Below are positions 43,367 to 52,613 of a DNA stretch of 64,000 nt, piece by piece. Each line of letters starts with the position of its first letter. The first letter of the stretch is position 1. Below the pieces are notes generated by a model. That model was not told where the DNA came from. It made no database searches and was given only the letters and a program-made list of their open reading frames with translations. Both the position numbers and the translations under genes were made by a program. The stretch comes from Ralstonia soli. Its GTDB lineage: Bacteria; Pseudomonadota; Gammaproteobacteria; Burkholderiales; Burkholderiaceae. The stretch lies in contig NZ_JAMXHT010000002.1 of assembly GCF_023955655.1 (NCBI RefSeq), forward strand, positions 660,060 through 724,059, read 5' to 3'.

Positions 43367-44850
43367 TGACCCGTCAAAACGTTCTGCCGCAGGATGCGGT
43401 GCAGACCATCTCGATGCTCATCAACGGTGAGCGCGTGCAAGCTGCGAGTGGCGCGGTTTTCGAGCGGCGCAATCCGCTCGACGGCACCGTTGCTACGCGT
43501 GCACCCGCAGCCACGGCGGACGATGCGCGTCGTGCGGTGGATGCCGCCGCAGCAGCATTCCCCGCCTGGGCTGCGATGGGCCCGACCGAGCGCCGCGCGT
43601 TGTTGATGCGTGCTGCGCAAGCCCTTGAAGCCAAGGGCGAGGCTTTCGCTGCCGCGATGGCTGCGGAGACCGGTGCCTCCGCGCTGTGGGCCGGCTTCAA
43701 CGTGCATCTCGCAGCCGGCGGTCTGCAGGAAGCTGCCGCCATGGTCACGCAGATTGCAGGCGAGATCATTCCGTCCGATGTGCCCGGCAGCCTCGCCATG
43801 GGCGTGCGCCAGCCGGCCGGCGTTGTGCTCGGCATTGCGCCATGGAATGCGCCGGTCATCCTCGCTGTGCGCGCGATTGCGCTGCCGTTGGCATGCGGCA
43901 ATACCGTCGTCTTGAAAGGCTCCGAGATCTCGCCCGCCACGCACGGGCTCATCATCGAAGCCTTGCAGGAGGCGGGCTTGCCAAATGGCGTCGTCAATTT
44001 CGTGACGAATGCCCCGGCGGACGCGGGCGCAGTGGTGGAAGCGATGATTTCCCACCCGGCGGTGCGTCGGGTCAACTTTACGGGCTCCACGCGCGTGGGC
44101 CGCATCATCGCGCAGACGTGCGCGACGCATCTGAAGCCCGCTGTTCTGGAACTGGGCGGCAAGGCGCCGCTGCTGGTGCTGGCGGATGCGGATATCGACG
44201 CCGCTGTCGATGGCGCGACCTTCGGCGCGTTCGCCAACTCGGGGCAGATCTGCATGTCCACCGAGCGCATCATCGTCGACGAAGCCATTGCCGATACGTT
44301 TGTTGCCAAGCTGGCCACCAAGGCTGCAGCGCTGCCGCTGGGCGATCCGCGCAAGGGGCCGGCGGTGCTCGGCTCGGTGGTCGACATGAGCACGGTCGAG
44401 CGCTGCAATCATCTCATCGACGACGCACTCGCCAAGGGTGCGAAGCTGCTCTGCGGCGGCAAGGCCACCAGTACGCTGATGCCCGCCACGCTGCTCGACC
44501 ATGTCACGCCCGACATGCTGATCTACGCAGAAGAGTCGTTTGGCCCAGTCAAGGGCATCGTGCGTGTGAATGGTGATGATGCCGCCATCGCTTGTGCGAA
44601 TGACAACGCATACGGCTTGTCGTCCGCCGTGTTCAGCCGCGATGTGGCACGCGCCATGAACGTTGCGCGGCGCATCGAATCCGGCATCTGCCACATCAAC
44701 GGCCCGACCGTGCACGACGAGGCGCAGATGCCGTTTGGCGGCGTCAAGGCGAGCGGTTTCGGGCGCTTTGGCGGCCGCGCCGGAGTGGCCGAGTTCACCG
44801 AGCTACGCTGGATGACGGTGCAGACCACGCCGCGCCATTACCCGTTCTGA
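43363..44850 (+). CDS. Aromatic aldehyde dehydrogenase (benzaldehyde/salicylaldehyde type)
   Basis: A 495-residue NAD(P)-dependent aldehyde dehydrogenase. The catalytic Cys is in SGQICMST (C297) and the general base Glu in VLELGGKAP (E263); the nucleotide-binding FTGSTRVGRIIA segment is at about 239-250. It resembles NahF/vanillin dehydrogenases that act on hydroxylated benzaldehydes. It is coupled to the mdlC-like gene by a 4-nt overlap, so it probably oxidises the aldehyde made by that enzyme (benzaldehyde or 4-hydroxybenzaldehyde) to the acid. Confidence 0.87.
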   Translation: MMTRQNVLPQDAVQTISMLINGERVQAASGAVFERRNPLDGTVATRAPAATADDARRAVDAAAAAFPAWAAMGPTERRALLMRAAQALEAKGEAFAAAMAAETGASALWAGFNVHLAAGGLQEAAAMVTQIAGEIIPSDVPGSLAMGVRQPAGVVLGIAPWNAPVILAVRAIALPLACGNTVVLKGSEISPATHGLIIEALQEAGLPNGVVNFVTNAPADAGAVVEAMISHPAVRRVNFTGSTRVGRIIAQTCATHLKPAVLELGGKAPLLVLADADIDAAVDGATFGAFANSGQICMSTERIIVDEAIADTFVAKLATKAAALPLGDPRKGPAVLGSVVDMSTVERCNHLIDDALAKGAKLLCGGKATSTLMPATLLDHVTPDMLIYAEESFGPVKGIVRVNGDDAAIACANDNAYGLSSAVFSRDVARAMNVARRIESGICHINGPTVHDEAQMPFGGVKASGFGRFGGRAGVAEFTELRWMTVQTTPRHYPF

Positions 44851-44856
44851 GCTGAG

Positions 44857-45798
44857 ATGCCAATGAAGATTGCAATCCTCGGCGCGGGCGCCATGGGGTC
44901 GTTGTTCGGCGGGCTGCTGGCCGAAGCCGACCAGCATGTCACGCTGCTCGACATCAACGACGCGCATTTGCACGCAATCGCCATGCACGGCCTGCGACTG
45001 GAAACCGATGGCGGCGATCGCCATGTCCGCAACCTGCACGCAACGCGTCCGGGCGGCGCGACCGACGTGCCCGACCTGCTGATCGTCTTCACCAAGGCGA
45101 TGCACACGCGTGCGGCACTCGCGAGCGTGCATCACCTGCTCGGCCCGGCAACGCACGTTCTGACGCTGCAGAACGGACTGGGCAACGTGGAAGCACTGGC
45201 TTCGGTGGTGCAGCGAGAGCGCATCTTTGTCGGCGTGACGACGTGGCCCGCAGATCTGGCTGGCCCGGGCCACGTGCGCTCACACGGCACAGGTGTGATC
45301 CGCCTGATGAGCGCAGACGGCGAGCGGCCTCCGATGCTGGCACGAGTGGTGGATGTGCTGTCCGCCGCCGGCCTGAACTGCCACGCCGATGAGAACGTAT
45401 GGGGCGCCGTGTGGGAGAAGGTCGCCTTCAACGCCGCACTCAATCCGCTGTGCACCGTGCTGAACCAGCCCGTCGACGCGCTGGGCGCGGTGGAGGACGG
45501 CCTGACGCTGGCGCTGACCATTGTGGACGAAGTGCTGGCCGTGGCGCGCGCCAGTGGCATTGCGGTGGATGCCGCAAAGGTGAACGACAACGTGCGGCAT
45601 GCCATCGTCGCGCATCGCGGGCACAAGCCTTCGATGCTGCAGGACGTGCTGGCCGGCCGCCCGACCGAGATCGAATCCATCAACGGCGCCGTGGTGGCGA
45701 CGGCACGCCGGCACGGCGTGCCTGTGCCGCACACCGAGACGTTGATGCAATTGGTGCGGCTGGTGCAAGCGAACGCCATGCACAAGCAAGCGCCCTAG
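44857..45798 (+). CDS. Ketopantoate reductase-family protein (PanE/ApbA-like)
   Basis: A 313-residue NADPH-dependent reductase with GXGXXG in IAILGAGAMGSLFGGLLAE (about 5-23) and the C-terminal helical domain carrying VWEKVAFNAALNPLC, which holds the catalytic Lys of the family. Ketopantoate reductases reduce 2-dehydropantoate; many paralogues in catabolic operons act on other 2-oxo acids. It is 6 nt after the aldehyde dehydrogenase gene, so it may reduce benzoylformate-like keto acids to mandelates or serve another step. The family call is firm, the substrate is not. Confidence 0.85.
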   Translation: MPMKIAILGAGAMGSLFGGLLAEADQHVTLLDINDAHLHAIAMHGLRLETDGGDRHVRNLHATRPGGATDVPDLLIVFTKAMHTRAALASVHHLLGPATHVLTLQNGLGNVEALASVVQRERIFVGVTTWPADLAGPGHVRSHGTGVIRLMSADGERPPMLARVVDVLSAAGLNCHADENVWGAVWEKVAFNAALNPLCTVLNQPVDALGAVEDGLTLALTIVDEVLAVARASGIAVDAAKVNDNVRHAIVAHRGHKPSMLQDVLAGRPTEIESINGAVVATARRHGVPVPHTETLMQLVRLVQANAMHKQAP

Positions 45799-45862
45799 CG
45801 GGCCGCGCTACCCAGGGTTCTATTCAATGGCGCGCAGACGCCACTTCAACGGAGACAACCAC

Positions 45863-45949
45863 ATGATGAGCAGTTCCAGATTGGTGAGCGCGGCGGTGGT
45901 ATTGCGTCGCGTGTCCGCGTGCGTGGCGCCTCAGCGGAGGCCAGCATGA
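45863..45949 (+). CDS. Short leader-like ORF coupled to the MFS gene
   Basis: A 28-codon frame (MMSSSRLVSAAVVLRRVSAC...) with GGAG 8 nt upstream. Its TGA overlaps the MFS start in ATGA (45946-45949). The first half looks like the start of a signal peptide and then turns Arg-rich, so it could be the remnant of an exported protein or a functional leader peptide. No family recognised. Translation would feed ribosomes to the MFS start. Confidence 0.4.
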   Translation: MMSSSRLVSAAVVLRRVSACVAPQRRPA

Positions 45950-47337
45950 ACCACAATCAGACTACGGTCGATATCGGCACGGTCCTTGATGACGGACCGT
46001 TTTCCCTCGCGCAGAAGATGGCGGTGCTGCTGGCAGCGTTTGCCATCGTCATGGACGGCTTTGACGGCCAGTTGATCGGCTTTGCCATCCCCGTGCTCAT
46101 CAAGGAGTGGGGCATCACGCGTAACGCATTCGCCCCGGCGGTGGCTGCCGGCCTGGTCGGCATGGGGCTGGGCAGCGCGCTGGCCGGCCTGTTTGCCGAT
46201 CGTTTCGGGCGACGCTGGGCGCTGATCGGCAGCGTGTTCCTGTTTGGCGTGGCGACGTGCTCGATCGGTTTTGCACCCAATGTGGCGACGATCGCCGCCC
46301 TGCGATTTATCGCTGGCCTGGGTATTGGCGGCGCGCTGCCAAGCTCCACGACGATGACGGCGGAGTTCACGCCTGCGCGGCGCCGCACGCTGGCGGTGAC
46401 GGCTACGATCGTCTGCGTGCCGCTGGGTGGGATGCTGGCCGGCCTGTTTGCGGGCCACGTGCTGCCGCTCTATGGCTGGCGTGGGCTGTTCTGGATCGGC
46501 GGTGCACTGCCACTGGTGCTCGGGTTCGTGCTGGTGGTGGCCCTGCCCGAATCGCCGCGCTTCCTGGCACGTCGCCAATCGCACTGGCCGCAACTGGCGC
46601 ATCTGCTGTCGAAGATGGAGCGCGATGTGCCGGCCCATGCGGTGTTTGCCGACGTGGCTGGTCAAAAGGTCATCCAGCACGCGAGTTTCCGTTCGCTGTT
46701 CGCGCCAGGGCAAGCCCGCGACACGATGGCGCTCTGGACAGCGTTCTTCATGTGCCTGCTTGCCGTGTACGCTGCGTTCAGCTGGCTGCCGACGATGCTG
46801 GCTTCAGAAGGTTTGAGCGTGAGCGTGGCGGGCTCGGGCCTGACTGCGTACAACCTGGGTGGCGTCATTGGCGCGCTCGCGTGCGCCGTCGTCATTGCCC
46901 GACGTGGCTCGCGCTTGCCCATGGCGATCTGTTGCGCGGGCGCCGCCGCAAGCGCGTTTGCCTTGCAAGGCGTGGACGCCAAGCTGAATACCAACCTGCT
47001 CATCGTGGGTCTCGGCTTGCACGGCTTGTTCGTCAATGCGGTCCAATCGACGATGTACGCGCTATGCGCCTATGTCTATCCGACGGCGGTACGCGCCACG
47101 GGCACGGCATCGGGTCTTGCTTTCGGGCGTCTCGGTGCGATCCTCAGCGCATTTGCCGGCGCAGCCATCATCACGGCAGGCGGCGCAGCGGCCTATCTAA
47201 CGATGCTCGGAGTTGCGATGCTGGTGGTGCTCGTGGCGCTTCTAGCCATGCGCGAGCACATTCCTCGGTCAAGCAGACGGTCTACCCGTGCAACCCTGGT
47301 GGATCCCATCCCACCCGGCAAACCCATCAAACCCTAG
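45946..47337 (+). CDS. MFS aromatic acid:H+ symporter (AAHS family)
   Basis: A 463-residue transporter with twelve transmembrane segments. MDGFDGQLIGFAIPVLIKEWG in helix 1 and GLFADRFGRRWALIGS after helix 2 match the AAHS family (PcaK, BenK, MhpT), which imports benzoate, 4-hydroxybenzoate and similar acids; the Asp in MDGFDGQ is the usual charge relay. I start at ATG 45946 with GGAGG 5 nt upstream. Placement at the end of the mdl-like operon suggests uptake of mandelate or a hydroxybenzoate. Confidence 0.87.
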   Translation: MNHNQTTVDIGTVLDDGPFSLAQKMAVLLAAFAIVMDGFDGQLIGFAIPVLIKEWGITRNAFAPAVAAGLVGMGLGSALAGLFADRFGRRWALIGSVFLFGVATCSIGFAPNVATIAALRFIAGLGIGGALPSSTTMTAEFTPARRRTLAVTATIVCVPLGGMLAGLFAGHVLPLYGWRGLFWIGGALPLVLGFVLVVALPESPRFLARRQSHWPQLAHLLSKMERDVPAHAVFADVAGQKVIQHASFRSLFAPGQARDTMALWTAFFMCLLAVYAAFSWLPTMLASEGLSVSVAGSGLTAYNLGGVIGALACAVVIARRGSRLPMAICCAGAAASAFALQGVDAKLNTNLLIVGLGLHGLFVNAVQSTMYALCAYVYPTAVRATGTASGLAFGRLGAILSAFAGAAIITAGGAAAYLTMLGVAMLVVLVALLAMREHIPRSSRRSTRATLVDPIPPGKPIKP

Positions 47338-47402
47338 CCACGGCCCTCCCCTAGCGCAGTGGCACATCCGGGTGGTGCGGCAAGGTTTTATGGATGGATA
47401 GA

Positions 47403-47429
47403 GCCCCGGCCGCTTCAAGCGGCCGGGGC
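47403..47429 (+). terminator. Strong GC hairpin after the MFS gene
   Basis: GCCCCGGCCGC (47403-47413), loop TTCAA, GCGGCCGGGGC (47419-47429): an 11-bp perfect stem 66 nt after the MFS stop, without a T run. It likely ends or attenuates the operon and marks the left edge of the AraC fragment. Confidence 0.55.
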
Positions 47430-47432
47430 CCA

Positions 47433-47693
47433 CATGGACACCTGCATCGCCCGTTCCACAATGAGCCGCAACCGCTCAGCAAACTGATTTGGAAAATGCG
47501 TCTCGAGAGCTGCCAACGCGATTTGGCAGATATCCGCCACCGGGAGCGGGGCATTTGCGATATCGCCTTCTCATAGGGTTCCAGCGACGTTACGTCCTTC
47601 AGCCGCTGCTACCGGAAGCATTACGGTATGCCACCGCGCGAATGGCGCCTGTGCCAGGATGGCGACCGGAAAGCGATTCTCTCCGCAGCGTGA
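47433..47693 (+). pseudogene. AraC-family regulator, C-terminal remnant with an in-frame stop
   Basis: Read in one frame, this stretch gives an AraC-type DNA-binding domain end: LIWKMRLESCQRDLAD, then GICDIAFS, a TAG at 47574-47576, then SSDVTSFSRCYRKHYGMPPREWR and a terminal TGA at 47691. The frame is kept on both sides of the TAG, so a single nonsense change broke the domain. The N-terminal sensor part is missing upstream, where the MFS gene and a hairpin lie. It is a dead regulator near mdlB and pobA; AraC-type PobR proteins control pobA in some bacteria, so it may be a lost pob regulator (inference). The rest of 47338-47750 holds nothing else that I recognise. Confidence 0.75.
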
Positions 47694-47750
47694 TATGCGC
47701 CGCCAACATCGTGGTGCCTTTGTTGGGGCGGGGGAAAAGGATCGAGTGTG

Positions 47751-48884
47751 TCAGCGCTGAACGAGATGCGATGGTTCCAATGCAGCAGCGCGTGCGCATC
47801 CGATCAGCGCCAAGGTTCGCTCCATATCGGCACGGAACATCGCGAGCACTTCGTCAACACCGGCCTCACCGCCAGCCGCCAGACCGTATAGCAGCGCGCG
47901 GCCAAGCATCACTGCATTGGCTCCGGAGGCGAGCGCCTTAATGACATCTCGGCCATTGCGGAAACCACTGTCGACGATGATTGCCGTGGTGCTTCCCACC
48001 TCCTTGGCAATGTGGGGCAGAACTTCGATAGGCGCAGGAAAATCTGCCAGTTGCCGGCCACCGTGGTTCGACACAATGACGCCGTCAATGCCCAGCGCAC
48101 GGCAGCGCGCTGCATCGCTGGCGCTCAAGATGCCCTTGACAAACAGTTTCCGCGGCCAGCTGTTGCGCAGCGCGGCCAGATCGTCCCAAGAGAAACCAGC
48201 ATCCATGCGCCGCTGCAGAAGTGCAGCTTGAACTTCCAAGTTGGCCGTACCCTCTGTTTGTACATTCGGCAGCGTGGGGAATCCACCCACGATCTGCCTG
48301 GTCAACCAAGCCGGGTGAGTCAACGCATCCAGCGCCATTCGCGGGCTGAGGCGCATCGGGACAGAAAAGCCATTGCGCAAATCGCGTAGCCGGTTGCCGT
48401 TGACGGTCACATCGGTCGTAAGAACCAACGCTTCGTAATCAGCCGCCAACGCTCGCGCCGTGAGTGCCCGTGCATGCTCGGGGTGAACAACGTACAACTG
48501 AAACCACAGTCTCGCGGAGACGCGCCGTGCCAAGTCTTCCAGCGACACATTTGAGGCCGTCGATAACGCGAAGGGAATCCCTGCTCGGGCCGCGGCTCGC
48601 GCGAGCATGACATCTCCATCCGGGCGGCATGCGCCAGTCAACCCCATCGGCGCAACAATCAGCGGAAGCTCCATGCGCTGGCCAGCCAACATGGTCGAAA
48701 GATCCCGAGTACGGACGTCGGTCAATCTGGACGGCGAAAATCGCAAGCTTTCGAACGCGGCACGGTTGTGCTTAAGCCCCGATTCGTCATCCGCGCCGCC
48801 TTCGATGTAATCGAAAACCATGCGGGGCAGATACCGCTGGGCGGCACGGCGGTAGTCCTCAATGCTAAAAAAAGCTGACTTCAT
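47751..48884 (-). CDS. mdlB: (S)-mandelate dehydrogenase (FMN alpha-hydroxy acid oxidase family)
   Basis: A 377-residue FMN enzyme, a TIM barrel of the lactate/mandelate/glycolate oxidase family. The catalytic His is in VSNHGGRQ (H274), flanked by the FMN-phosphate loop DSGFRNGRDVIKALASGANAV (in part). A hydrophobic loop at about 177-215 is where mandelate dehydrogenase has its membrane-binding insert. Overall it follows Pseudomonas MdlB closely, including FDYIEGGADDE and VDEVLAMFRADMERTLALIGC. It oxidises (S)-mandelate (or 4-hydroxymandelate) to benzoylformate for MdlC. It converges with the AraC remnant and is divergent from pobA. Confidence 0.85.
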   Translation of the reverse strand: MKSAFFSIEDYRRAAQRYLPRMVFDYIEGGADDESGLKHNRAAFESLRFSPSRLTDVRTRDLSTMLAGQRMELPLIVAPMGLTGACRPDGDVMLARAAARAGIPFALSTASNVSLEDLARRVSARLWFQLYVVHPEHARALTARALAADYEALVLTTDVTVNGNRLRDLRNGFSVPMRLSPRMALDALTHPAWLTRQIVGGFPTLPNVQTEGTANLEVQAALLQRRMDAGFSWDDLAALRNSWPRKLFVKGILSASDAARCRALGIDGVIVSNHGGRQLADFPAPIEVLPHIAKEVGSTTAIIVDSGFRNGRDVIKALASGANAVMLGRALLYGLAAGGEAGVDEVLAMFRADMERTLALIGCARAAALEPSHLVQR

Positions 48885-49077
48885 TTACCGCAAACTCCTC
48901 ACGCTCTAACGAATCCATGTAGCTGTGTGCCATGGCTTTGGTGACGTCATACCCCACGTCGCCCCAGTCATCGCCTGATGCATATTTCTGCTGCCCAACA
49001 AACCCCACTGGGCACCAGGGCGGCCCGAGAATAAACAACCCACGCATGTCGCAAGCATCCACGCCTTCAAAACGCTG
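48865..49077 (-). other. Unrecognised coding-like fragment upstream of mdlB
   Basis: An open frame reaching a stop at 48865 overlaps the mdlB start by 20 nt. Its last 70 codons (FEGVDACDMRGLFILGPP... GDDWGDVGYDVTKAMAHSYM) have protein-like composition, but no ribosome-binding site or convincing start is seen and I cannot place the family. It may be the 3' remnant of a lost gene. The rest of 48885-49302 holds the mdlB and pobA promoters. Confidence 0.3.
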
Positions 49078-49218
49078 GTGACGAGCACTTCGCCCTGCGA
49101 TTGTTACAACGTCACACCGCGATCTCATATTGCCGATTGCGCGAGAAGTCATTACGCATCGGCATGGCGTTCCTGTGATTCGTGCTCCCGCGCGCCCCAA
49201 AGCTTTATTCAATACTCA

Positions 49219-49231
49219 GATAGTTGCTATC
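49219..49231. promoter_or_regulatory. Inverted repeat upstream of pobA
   Basis: GATAG-TTG-CTATC lies 72 nt before the pobA start in an AT-rich stretch. It is a possible operator for a pobA regulator. No regulator for it is encoded intact next to the gene. Confidence 0.4.
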
Positions 49232-49290
49232 CAAAATATCGCATTGCTGAATAGAGGCGTCTCCTACCAAACTGCCGCCAGACAAGTTGA

Positions 49291-50472
<1,182 letters not shown>

Positions 50473-50496
50473 TACAAGCAGAATCTCGCTGCCGGG

Positions 50497-50524
50497 GAGC
50501 TCGCGGCGCTGCGCGGGCGAGCTC
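50497..50524 (+). terminator. Hairpin after pobA
   Basis: GAGCTCGC (50497-50504) and GCGAGCTC (50517-50524) form an 8-bp stem 24 nt after the pobA stop, followed by TTCCC. A plausible terminator with a weak T tract; the remaining gap to 50708 should hold the fdxA promoter. Confidence 0.5.
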
Positions 50525-50708
50525 TTCCCATCCAGCGTGTAGAGCCAGGAGCGCGATTGTCTTGCTCCCGGACAGCCGACTCGAGCCACAGTAGGCAACC
50601 TCTCCGACGAGATGCCCCCCTGTACGAAAAGCCCCTCAGCCTGACGCCCGACCAAGTTCGCATCGATGCGGCATAATTTTGAACAAATTTTGGACACCCC
50701 GCGCCGCC

Positions 50709-51047
50709 ATGCCGTACGTCGTTACCGAATCCTGCATTGCCTGCAAATACACCGACTGTGTAGCCGTCTGCCCGATGGACTGCTTCCACGCCGGCCCAAA
50801 TTTTCTGGTGATCGACCCGGATGAATGCATCGACTGTTCGATCTGCGTGCCGGAGTGCCCCGTGGGGGCCATCTATCCGCAGGCGGAGGTGCCCGCTGAT
50901 CAGCAGGACTTCATTGCGTTGAACGCGCAACTCTCGCGCCGCGCCGATTGGCCCCGCCTGACCAAGATGCAGCCGCCGCTGCCCGACCATGCCCACTGGG
51001 CGCAGGTCAAGGACAAGCGCGATGCACTGATCGTGGCTCCGGAATAA
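50709..51047 (+). CDS. fdxA: 7Fe ferredoxin ([3Fe-4S][4Fe-4S])
   Basis: A 112-residue ferredoxin. The pattern CIACKYTDCVAVCPMDCF then ECIDCSICVPECPVGAI gives the cysteines for one 3Fe-4S and one 4Fe-4S cluster, as in FdxA/FdI of proteobacteria, and the C-terminal 45-residue tail is also typical. It carries single electrons in the cytoplasm. I start at ATG 50709, where the family's MPYVVTESC begins. CATAAT near 50671 could be a -10 element. The crotonase gene follows after 33 nt and may be co-transcribed. Confidence 0.92.
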   Translation: MPYVVTESCIACKYTDCVAVCPMDCFHAGPNFLVIDPDECIDCSICVPECPVGAIYPQAEVPADQQDFIALNAQLSRRADWPRLTKMQPPLPDHAHWAQVKDKRDALIVAPE

Positions 51048-51080
51048 ACCCGCTTCTCATTTCGCACAGAAAATCGCCCC

Positions 51081-51902
51081 ATGACTGATCGCATCCTGCT
51101 CAGCATCGACGCCGGCGTGGCCGAAGTGCGGCTCAACCGGCCCGACAAGATGAACGCCATCGACCCGGCCATGTTCGACGCGCTGGTCGCCATTGGTGAA
51201 CGCTTGATGAACGAGCCCGACCTGCGTGCCGTGGTGCTGTCTGGAGAAGGACGCGCATTCTGTGCCGGGCTGGACATGGGCAGCATGGCGAGCCTGGGCA
51301 GTAACGATGCCAGCAGCGGTGGCGGCCGCCTCGCCAGGCGCACACACGGCGCGGCCAATGTGCCGCAGTACGCCTGCACGGTCTGGAGCGACCTTCCGGT
51401 GCCGGTGCTAGCGGCGGTGCATGGTGTTGCCTATGGCGGAGGCTTGCAGATTGCCCTGGGCGCGGACGTGCGCTACGTGAGCGCCGACACGCGCCTGTCC
51501 ATCATGGAAATCAAATGGGGCCTCGTGCCCGACATGGGCGGCATGGCTCTTACGCGCGGCCTGGTGCGGCCGGACCAGTTGCGCGAACTGATCTACAGCG
51601 GGCGCATCGTCAACGGCGAGGAAGCCCGAGCCCTGGGGCTGGCCACACACGTGGTGGAGGACCCGCGTGCCGCGGCACTGGCAGCCGCGCGAGACATTGC
51701 CCAGAAGAGCCCGGATGCTATCCGCGCGGCCAAGCGCTTGATGCGCGTCGTGGAAGACGGCGACACTGCTGCCATTCTGCTGGCCGAATCGATCGAGCAA
51801 GACCGCCTGATCGGCGGCGCCAACCAACGCGAAGCAGTGCGCGCCGGGATGGAGAAGCGCGCGCCGGTCTTTCAACCCGCCGCAAAAGCGGCTGGAGAAT
51901 AA
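51081..51902 (+). CDS. Crotonase (enoyl-CoA hydratase/isomerase) family protein
   Basis: A 273-residue crotonase-fold protein with the oxyanion-hole segments GRAFCAGLDMGS (about 55-66) and AVHGVAYGGGLQIALGADVRY (about 112-133). The residue pair for hydration is not fully clear (GLVPDMGGMALTRGLV at 154-169), so isomerase or another crotonase reaction is possible. It acts on acyl-CoA esters in the cytoplasm. It follows fdxA on the same strand and converges with the Mpo1-like gene 15 nt away. Confidence 0.85.
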   Translation: MTDRILLSIDAGVAEVRLNRPDKMNAIDPAMFDALVAIGERLMNEPDLRAVVLSGEGRAFCAGLDMGSMASLGSNDASSGGGRLARRTHGAANVPQYACTVWSDLPVPVLAAVHGVAYGGGLQIALGADVRYVSADTRLSIMEIKWGLVPDMGGMALTRGLVRPDQLRELIYSGRIVNGEEARALGLATHVVEDPRAAALAAARDIAQKSPDAIRAAKRLMRVVEDGDTAAILLAESIEQDRLIGGANQREAVRAGMEKRAPVFQPAAKAAGE

Positions 51903-51916
51903 ACCGCGCGATGCGC

Positions 51917-52450
51917 TCAGGCGGCAGCCTGCTTGCCGCTTAGCGCCGCACGCATCGTACGCGAGCGCTCGACCACCTCGTCACGCAGCTTTGTGCGCAG
52001 CCCCATCGCAAACGCCGTCTCGGCCACCAGGAACAGCGGGCCGATCACCAGCCCCACCAGATCGTCGACGAAGGCCGGCTTGCGCCCCTCGTAGTAATGG
52101 CCGACAAACTGGATGATCCAGCCGATCACGAACAGGCCGATGCCCACCGACAGCCATGCCGCCGTCGAGTGTGCTGCCACATGGTTACCCGCCCATACGC
52201 ACAGGCCGACCAGCACGAACATCACCACGCCGAACACCACGTCCAGGCGCAGGTAAAACAGCGTCGCCAGCGCCAGCACGATCAGCGCGGGCGTCACGGC
52301 CACGCCTGACAACTCCGCGAACACCGGCCGCGACAAGAGCACTGCCACCGCCAGCACAATCGCCGGAATGCCAACGAAGTGCGTGGCGATATTGCGGCCG
52401 TCCTGGTGATAAGCGGCGTAGGTGGAAAGATGGTCGGACAGGGTCCGCAT
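51917..52450 (-). CDS. Mpo1-like membrane protein (DUF962)
   Basis: A 177-residue protein with four predicted transmembrane segments (about 28-45, 52-68, 70-90, 97-117) and conserved His in THFVGIP, GNHVAAH and FVGHYYEG. These fit the DUF962 family, whose yeast member Mpo1 is an iron-dependent dioxygenase of 2-hydroxy fatty acids. The start MRTLSDHLSTYAAYHQDGRN is characteristic. It is divergent from the Crp-type gene. The enzymatic role in bacteria is inferred from the family. Confidence 0.82.
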   Translation of the reverse strand: MRTLSDHLSTYAAYHQDGRNIATHFVGIPAIVLAVAVLLSRPVFAELSGVAVTPALIVLALATLFYLRLDVVFGVVMFVLVGLCVWAGNHVAAHSTAAWLSVGIGLFVIGWIIQFVGHYYEGRKPAFVDDLVGLVIGPLFLVAETAFAMGLRTKLRDEVVERSRTMRAALSGKQAAA

Positions 52451-52613
52451 GAGGCCTCCGTTTTGTGCGTTTGCAGCATGGACGCTCCTGCCGCACGCTC
52501 GTTATGATCATTTCATCCTAGTCAGTGGATGGCACGGCGCTCTGTCGCGTAGCCGACAAACTCCATCTTTCCGAAACCTTCTTCAGCCGGCCATCGGTCA
52601 TGGCCCCGCCCCA

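Noticed and set aside
43153..44715. 520-codon minus-strand frame across the aldehyde dehydrogenase gene
   Set aside because: Antisense frame; the plus-strand protein has catalytic Cys and Glu and coupled neighbours.
47574..47576. TAG in the AraC fragment as a readthrough or recoded codon
   Set aside because: No suppressor or context is seen and the gene also lacks its N-terminal half, so decay is simpler.
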